This document shows, piece after piece, positions 6,562 through 9,993 of a stretch of 9,993 bases of DNA. The stretch's first letter is position 1; every line of letters starts with the position of its first letter. Both the position numbers and the translations under genes were made by a program. Where the stretch lies: positions 1 through 9,993 of the forward strand of contig CAKKRN010000178.1 in the NCBI GenBank assembly GCA_919902745.1. The letters run 5' to 3'. Below the pieces are notes generated by a model. It was not told the origin of the DNA, ran no database searches, and was given only the letters and a program-made list of their open reading frames with translations. This stretch comes from Syntrophaceae bacterium (lineage in GTDB: Bacteria; Desulfobacterota; Syntrophia; Syntrophales; UBA5619).

Positions 6562-7668
6562 ATGAGTATGCACTTTACACCGACTGTCGAAAGTCTTCCC
6601 TCTGTGGTTCCGTTTGTCGGGCCTGAGACCCAGGAGCGTGCGCGCGGCCGAAAGTTCCGGGCAAGGATTGGTGCCAACGAGAGCGTGTTTGGCCCGTCGC
6701 CGCGGGCTGTGGAGGCTATGCAGCATGCCGCAACCGAGGTATGGAAGTACGGCGATCCGGAAAACCACGATCTGAAGCAGGCGCTGGCTGCATTCCATGG
6801 AGTGGGCTCACAGAACATTGTCGTGGGAGAGGGCATCGACGGGCTGCTCGGCTACGCCGTTCGTTTGTTCGTCGATCCCGGTGTCACGGTGGCGACCTCG
6901 CTCGGCGCTTATCCGACCTTCAACTTCCATGTGACAGGTTATGGCGGTCGCCTCGTCACGGTTCCCTACCGTGATGATCGCGAGGACCCGGCGGCGCTCA
7001 TCGCCCTTGCGAAGCGCGAGGCGGCACGCTTGGTCTACTTCGCCAATCCGGACAACCCGATGGCTTCATGGTGGGATGCCACCACGGTCCAGTGGCTGAT
7101 CGACAGTATCCCTGAGGGTTTGGTGCTCTGCCTCGACGAGGCATATTCAGACTTCGCCCCGCCTGGAACCACGCCTGCGATCGATGTCTCCAATCCGCAC
7201 GTTCTGCACTTCCGGACCTTCTCCAAGGCGCACGGCATGGCTGGCGCGCGGATCGGCTATGCCATAGGCAAGGCCGAGCTGATCAAGAGCTTCGACAAAA
7301 TCCGCAACCATTTCGGTGTGAACCGCATCGCACAAGTCGGCGCGCTTGCATCGCTGCAGGACACCGCTCATCTCGCCAGTATCGTCGAGAAGGTTGCGGC
7401 GGCCCGCGAGCGCATCGCAACGATCGCCCGCGCCAACGGCCTGAAGCCTCTCCCATCGGCTGCGAACTTCGTCGCCATCGATTGCTGCAATGACGGAGCA
7501 TTTGCCCGGTGCGTGCTCTCCGAGTTGATCGCCCGCGACGTGTTCGTGCGCATGCCTGGTGTCAGCCCACTCGACCGCTGCATCCGCGTGAGTGCGGGAT
7601 TGCCATCCGATCTCGATGCGTTCGAGGAGGCCTTGCCCCAGGCCCTCAGTGCGGCAGCGGGCCGCTGA
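6562..7668 (+). CDS. PLP-dependent aminotransferase, histidinol-phosphate aminotransferase (HisC)-like
   Basis: This is a fold-type I aminotransferase of 368 residues, usual for HisC relatives. Visible blocks are the substrate-binding ANESVFGPSP near the N-terminus, YGDPENHDLKQALA, the PLP-contacting NPDNP at 162-166, D192 in LCLDEAYSDF (pyridine nitrogen), and the Schiff-base lysine K222 in FRTFSKAHGMAGARIGY. No other his gene is nearby, so a role in histidine synthesis is not implied; amino-acid or phenylpyruvate transamination is equally possible. The sequence looks to me like an alphaproteobacterial subfamily, and codon choice seems to differ from neighbours, suggesting transfer; this is inference. 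The start is ambiguous: AAGGA (6554-6558) is 3 nt before ATG 6562 but 9 nt before the in-frame ATG 6568, which may be the true start. It has its own promoter and is followed after 32 nt by the DsbA-like remnant. Confidence 0.88.
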   Translation: MSMHFTPTVESLPSVVPFVGPETQERARGRKFRARIGANESVFGPSPRAVEAMQHAATEVWKYGDPENHDLKQALAAFHGVGSQNIVVGEGIDGLLGYAVRLFVDPGVTVATSLGAYPTFNFHVTGYGGRLVTVPYRDDREDPAALIALAKREAARLVYFANPDNPMASWWDATTVQWLIDSIPEGLVLCLDEAYSDFAPPGTTPAIDVSNPHVLHFRTFSKAHGMAGARIGYAIGKAELIKSFDKIRNHFGVNRIAQVGALASLQDTAHLASIVEKVAAARERIATIARANGLKPLPSAANFVAIDCCNDGAFARCVLSELIARDVFVRMPGVSPLDRCIRVSAGLPSDLDAFEEALPQALSAAAGR

Positions 7669-7700
7669 CCATGAGCATGGGCCAAACAAAGGAGCCGCTA

Positions 7701-7910
7701 ATGCTTGAAGTATTCTCTGATTACATCTGACCCTGGTGCTACTTCAGTACCGGGCGTATTGATCCGGAGGATGCCGACTCCTGGTATTGCCTTGAGGTCT
7801 CATACTTCCTCTCTGGCAACCGGACAGCCGCCCTGGAAGCCTTATGGAAACTGCGAAGCCTCGACCCAGAGAGAGCTGACGAACTTTTCAACCTGATCGT
7901 GCCACGCTGA
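7701..7910 (+). pseudogene. Selenocysteine-type DsbA/FrnE-like thioredoxin-fold start fused to a TPR-like tail
   Basis: From ATG 7701 (AAAGGAG 6 nt upstream) the frame reads MLEVFSDYI, then TGA at 7728-7730, then PWCYFSTGRI. DsbA/FrnE-family oxidoreductases begin VFSDYxCPWCY, so TGA sits exactly at the first cysteine of the CPWC redox site and gives U10-P-W-C13 if read as selenocysteine. The frame stays open to 7910, for 69 residues including U. After residue 20 the DsbA family would continue for about 190 residues, but here it switches to DPEDADSWYC, then SYFLSGNRTAALEAL and LDPERADELFNLI, which reads like the last TPR repeat of an unrelated protein. The product is therefore a chimera lacking most of the thioredoxin fold, probably a remnant. 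In-frame ATGs at 7671 and 7677 are possible earlier starts but have no Shine-Dalgarno. Cys-to-TGA decay in a dead gene is the alternative to true selenocysteine. Confidence 0.65.
7731..7754 (+). promoter_or_regulatory. Candidate SECIS hairpin after the DsbA-like UGA
   Basis: Directly after the TGA the sequence folds as CCC - bulged T - GGTGCT - loop ACTTC - AGTACC - GGG: nine pairs, one a G-U, with a single bulged U. The bulged U recalls bacterial SECIS elements. The apical loop lacks the usual G, however, and lies only 11-15 nt after UGA, nearer than in known elements. A second weak hairpin (CCGG at 7750-7753 and 7764-7767) has a G-starting loop at a more typical distance. Protein coding also constrains this stretch, so the fold may be partly accidental. 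Confidence 0.4.
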
Positions 7911-7921
7911 CGCAGTCGAAG

Positions 7922-7993
7922 ATGACAAAGAAGGACTGGGGATATGTCGTATGGTACTTTACGGGAGGACAGATGGAGGATATCCGTACTTAA
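7922..7993 (+). other. Possible 23-residue ORF or gene remnant, unrecognised
   Basis: A short frame encodes MTKKDWGYVVWYFTGG and seven more residues. It has no Shine-Dalgarno, and I do not recognise it. Its stop overlaps the stop codon of the convergent YgiT-like gene by 3 nt. The aromatic-rich composition is unlike a random frame in this GC-rich DNA, so it could be a relic of a lost gene next to another remnant. Evidence that it is expressed is absent. Confidence 0.15.
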
Positions 7994-8229
7994 AAACCCG
8001 TAACGGCTAACCCAAATTCATAAACAGGGGTTTCGATCACCTTGACCGGCTTTCTTTGTCCCCAGATGATCTTCTGCATTTTTTCAACCGTCTCCGGGGC
8101 AAAATACTGTTCCCCCGTCTCCCGGCACACCCTGGCTGGCACATGCTCTACGATGTAGAATTTCCCATCCATTTCCAGGGTATACGTCACGTACTGCTCG
8201 CTGTATGTTTCCTTGATTGCGCTTCCCAT
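7990..8229 (-). CDS. YgiT/MqsA-type zinc-finger-like protein, orphan antitoxin candidate
   Basis: The protein has 79 residues. The core VTYTLEMDGKFYIVEHVPARVC, shown here in parts as VTYTLEMDG and VEHVPARVC, then GEQYFAPETVEKMQKI and a C-terminal strand ending in VYEFGLAV, follows the pattern of small YgiT-type proteins paired with toxins such as MqsR or DUF4258. In those, two CxxC motifs bind zinc. Here the N-terminal CxxC is absent and the second is reduced to C35-R-E-T38, leaving one cysteine, so zinc binding by the usual ligands is lost. Start 8229 is set by a strong AGGAGGT (8243-8237) 7 nt upstream; the in-frame ATG at 8262 has none. No toxin gene lies on either side: downstream are gene remnants, and upstream is an unrelated transporter lipoprotein. 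The family call is by pattern recognition. Confidence 0.65.
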   Translation of the reverse strand: MGSAIKETYSEQYVTYTLEMDGKFYIVEHVPARVCRETGEQYFAPETVEKMQKIIWGQRKPVKVIETPVYEFGLAVTGF

Positions 8230-8282
8230 CGTTACTACCTCCTGATCGTATAGTCGATCCATAGGTCTTTATCAGGCTCATA

Positions 8283-8304
8283 AGCCGTTATGATTTTAAC
8301 GGCT
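8283..8304. terminator. Perfect hairpin at the stop codon of the peptide-binding gene
   Basis: AGCCGTTA (8283-8290) and TAACGGCT (8297-8304) are perfect reverse complements with a 6-nt loop. The hairpin overlaps the minus-strand stop codon (8305-8303) and lies 54 nt before the YgiT-like gene. The downstream minus-strand tail (TATGAGCC) is not T-rich, so it may act as an mRNA 3'-end stabiliser or weak terminator. A third copy of the arm, TAACGGCTA, occurs at 8001-8009 on the far side of the YgiT-like gene. Confidence 0.4.
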
Positions 8305-9943
8305 ATGGTTTCATAACGAGCTTCTGTTCCGCCTTCGGAACGTACCACTTGATAAAGTTGTGGCCGATTCCGAGCGGCGCGACCTCCACCCCGCGGAAGC
8401 GGGCGTGGACGATCGGGAGCGCATCCGGGACGTAGAGAAACAGGTAGGGCTGCTCCTCGGCAAGGATCTCCTGGATCCGGTCGTAGCAGCGCTTCCGTAC
8501 GGACTGGTCGAAAGTCTCCCGCCCTTTTTCGATCAGGGCGTCCACCTCCGCATTTTTATACGAGATGAAATTCAGCTCCTCCGGCCCCGTCTTGCTCGAA
8601 TGCCAGACGTCGTAGAGGTCCGGCTCCATCGGGATCGTCCAGCCCAGGATCGTCGCGTCAAATTTCCGCTTGTTGATGAAATCTTTCACAAACGCCGCCC
8701 ACTCGACCACCCGGATCTTTACCTTGATCCCCACCTCGGCCAGACGTCGCTGGATGATCTCGGCGCACTTCGCCCGGATCTCGTTCCCCTGGTTCGTAAT
8801 GATCTCGAAGGTGAAGGGGAGGCCGTCCTTTTCGAGGACGCCGTCGCCGTTTAAGTCTTTCCAACCCGCCTCAGCCAGCAGCGCCGTCGCCTTCGCAGGA
8901 TCGTAGGGGTAGTCTCGGACATTCGGGTTGTGGGCCCAGGTTCCCGGCTTGTATGGTCCGGTGGCGGGCTTCCCGAGGCCGAGCAGGACTCCGTCGATCA
9001 TTTCCACCCGATTCACCGCATGGGCGATCGCCTGGCGGACCCGTTTGTCGGTGAAGAGGGGGTTTTTCAAATTGTAGCCCATGTAGGTGTAGGCGAAGGA
9101 GAGGTAACGGTACTTGTTGAAATTCTCCCGGAAGAGGTTGCTCTCCGTCTGCCGCGTGTACTGGAGCGGCGTCAACCCCATCCGGTCGATGCCGTTTGCG
9201 CGGAGCTCCAGGAACATCGTTGCCGTATCGGGGATGATCCGCAGGATGTAGCCGTCGATATAGGGCCGCCCCTCGAAATAGTCCGGATTGGAGACGAGGA
9301 CGATCTTCTGACCGGTCACCCACTCCTTGAACTTGTACGGCCCCGTGCCGATCGGGCGCCGACCGAGCGGGGAGGTGGTGATCTCCTTGCCGGCCAGCAG
9401 ATGCTTCGGCAGGATGCCGACCGACCAGCTCATCAGCGCGGGGGCGAACGGCTTGTCGTAGGTTGCCCGGAAGGTCCAATCGTCGAGGACCTCGGCCTTC
9501 TTCACTTTAAGAAAATCGCCCGCATAAGCGGTAGGCGTCTTCGGATCGACCGTAACCTGGTAGGTGTACAGGACGTCTGCCGCGGTGAAGGGGCGTCCGT
9601 CGTGCCACCGCACCCCCTTGCGCAGGTGAAAGGTGATGACGAGGCCGTCTTTGGAGATCTCCCATGATTCGGCCAGATCTCCCACAATGCGGATATCCTT
9701 GTCGTACTTGATGAGGCCGTTGAAGATGAGCCCCGCGATCCCGTGGGAGGTGGAGTCCGAAGCAAGGAGCGGGATGAGGTTCGACGCGTCGCCGATGGAC
9801 CCCTCGACCAGGATGTCCCCATAGGCGGGGGTGGCGGCGGCGCTCCCCGCCGGGGCGCGCCCCGGCTCCTTCGGCCCGCACGCGGTAACGGTCAGGCCCA
9901 ACAACGCGATGCAGGTCAAGAGGGTGCGGGTGGCAAGGTTCAT
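8303..9943 (-). CDS. ABC transporter peptide-binding lipoprotein (SBP_bac_5, OppA/DppA family)
   Basis: This extracytoplasmic solute-binding protein captures peptides or similar ligands for an ABC importer. The protein has 546 residues, normal for the family. Residues 1-22 are a lipoprotein signal: MNLATR, a hydrophobic core, and lipobox VTA-C22, followed by a Gly/Pro/Ala-rich linker. Family motifs are ASNLIPLLASDSTS, LAESWEISKDG, FHLRKGVRWHDGRPFTAADV, shown here as HLRKGVRWHDGRPF, then the hallmark RPIGTGPYKFKEW, NPDYFEGRPYIDG, DKRVRQAIAHAVNR and DPAKATALLAEAGW. A DLNGDGVLEKDG loop in the last third looks like a calcium-binding EF-hand-type loop, common in this subfamily. The start at 9943 gives a proper signal peptide; an upstream TTG at 9982 would add 13 polar residues. 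No good Shine-Dalgarno or promoter is visible in the 50 nt before the window edge. Permease and ATPase genes are not downstream, so it is an orphan or the last gene of an operon beginning outside. Confidence 0.93.
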   Translation of the reverse strand: MNLATRTLLTCIALLGLTVTACGPKEPGRAPAGSAAATPAYGDILVEGSIGDASNLIPLLASDSTSHGIAGLIFNGLIKYDKDIRIVGDLAESWEISKDGLVITFHLRKGVRWHDGRPFTAADVLYTYQVTVDPKTPTAYAGDFLKVKKAEVLDDWTFRATYDKPFAPALMSWSVGILPKHLLAGKEITTSPLGRRPIGTGPYKFKEWVTGQKIVLVSNPDYFEGRPYIDGYILRIIPDTATMFLELRANGIDRMGLTPLQYTRQTESNLFRENFNKYRYLSFAYTYMGYNLKNPLFTDKRVRQAIAHAVNRVEMIDGVLLGLGKPATGPYKPGTWAHNPNVRDYPYDPAKATALLAEAGWKDLNGDGVLEKDGLPFTFEIITNQGNEIRAKCAEIIQRRLAEVGIKVKIRVVEWAAFVKDFINKRKFDATILGWTIPMEPDLYDVWHSSKTGPEELNFISYKNAEVDALIEKGRETFDQSVRKRCYDRIQEILAEEQPYLFLYVPDALPIVHARFRGVEVAPLGIGHNFIKWYVPKAEQKLVMKP

Positions 9944-9993
9944 GGTCGTCAAGCTACTGTATGAATGCAGGTTTTGCAACAAAATTCTGCCGG

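Noticed and set aside
7509..7730. 73-codon plus-strand frame ending at the 7728 TGA
   Set aside because: Most of it lies in the wrong frame within the aminotransferase; only its last residues from 7701 are real, as the start of the DsbA-like remnant.
8930..9667. 245-codon plus-strand frame opposite the peptide-binding gene
   Set aside because: Antisense to a gene with a complete family signature; no Shine-Dalgarno or domain.
1..9993. tRNA, rRNA, CRISPR, IS element or phage attachment site
   Set aside because: No cloverleaf, rRNA motif, regularly spaced repeat, transposase or integrase was visible on either strand.

Overview
The window is GC-rich, gene-dense bacterial chromosome. I infer an anaerobic, selenium-using Gram-negative bacterium, most likely of the former Deltaproteobacteria (Syntrophales or relatives). 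The reasons are a selenocysteine-containing SelD, an aldo/keto-reductase-type [4Fe-4S] protein, a YbhJ-like aconitase homologue and a lipoprotein solute-binding protein. This is inference from gene content; no rRNA or other phylogenetic marker is present.

Layout. 1-195: leader with a REP-like inverted repeat. 196-699 (+): an aldo/keto reductase that has lost its TIM barrel in frame and keeps its twin [4Fe-4S] tail. 809-1861 (-): selD, whose frame crosses an in-frame UGA at the catalytic position and is followed by a SECIS-like hairpin; conventional gene calling would cut it to a 305-residue fragment. 1862-2072: divergent control region with a 17-nt palindrome in the selD leader. 2073-3464 (+): threonine synthase. 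3488-3952 (-): CYTH/triphosphate tunnel protein. 4107-6446 (+): aconitase-family hydratase behind a consensus sigma-70 promoter. 6562-7668 (+): HisC-like aminotransferase behind a near-twin of that promoter, probably acquired by transfer. 7701-7910 (+): a chimeric remnant in which a DsbA/FrnE-like start with a UPWC (selenocysteine) active site runs into a TPR-type tail. 7990-8229 (-): orphan YgiT/MqsA-like antitoxin-type protein with a degraded zinc site. 8303-9943 (-): lipoprotein peptide-binding protein of an ABC transporter.

The genes do not form one pathway. Two are linked by selenium: SelD makes selenophosphate, and the DsbA-like fragment carries a UGA that would use it. Two others (196-699 and 7701-7910) are products of internal deletion or fusion that remained in frame, so the region looks rearranged, either biologically or by assembly error. 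No tRNA, rRNA, CRISPR array, transposase or integrase was seen. The longest stretch without a gene is about 210 bases (1862-2072).
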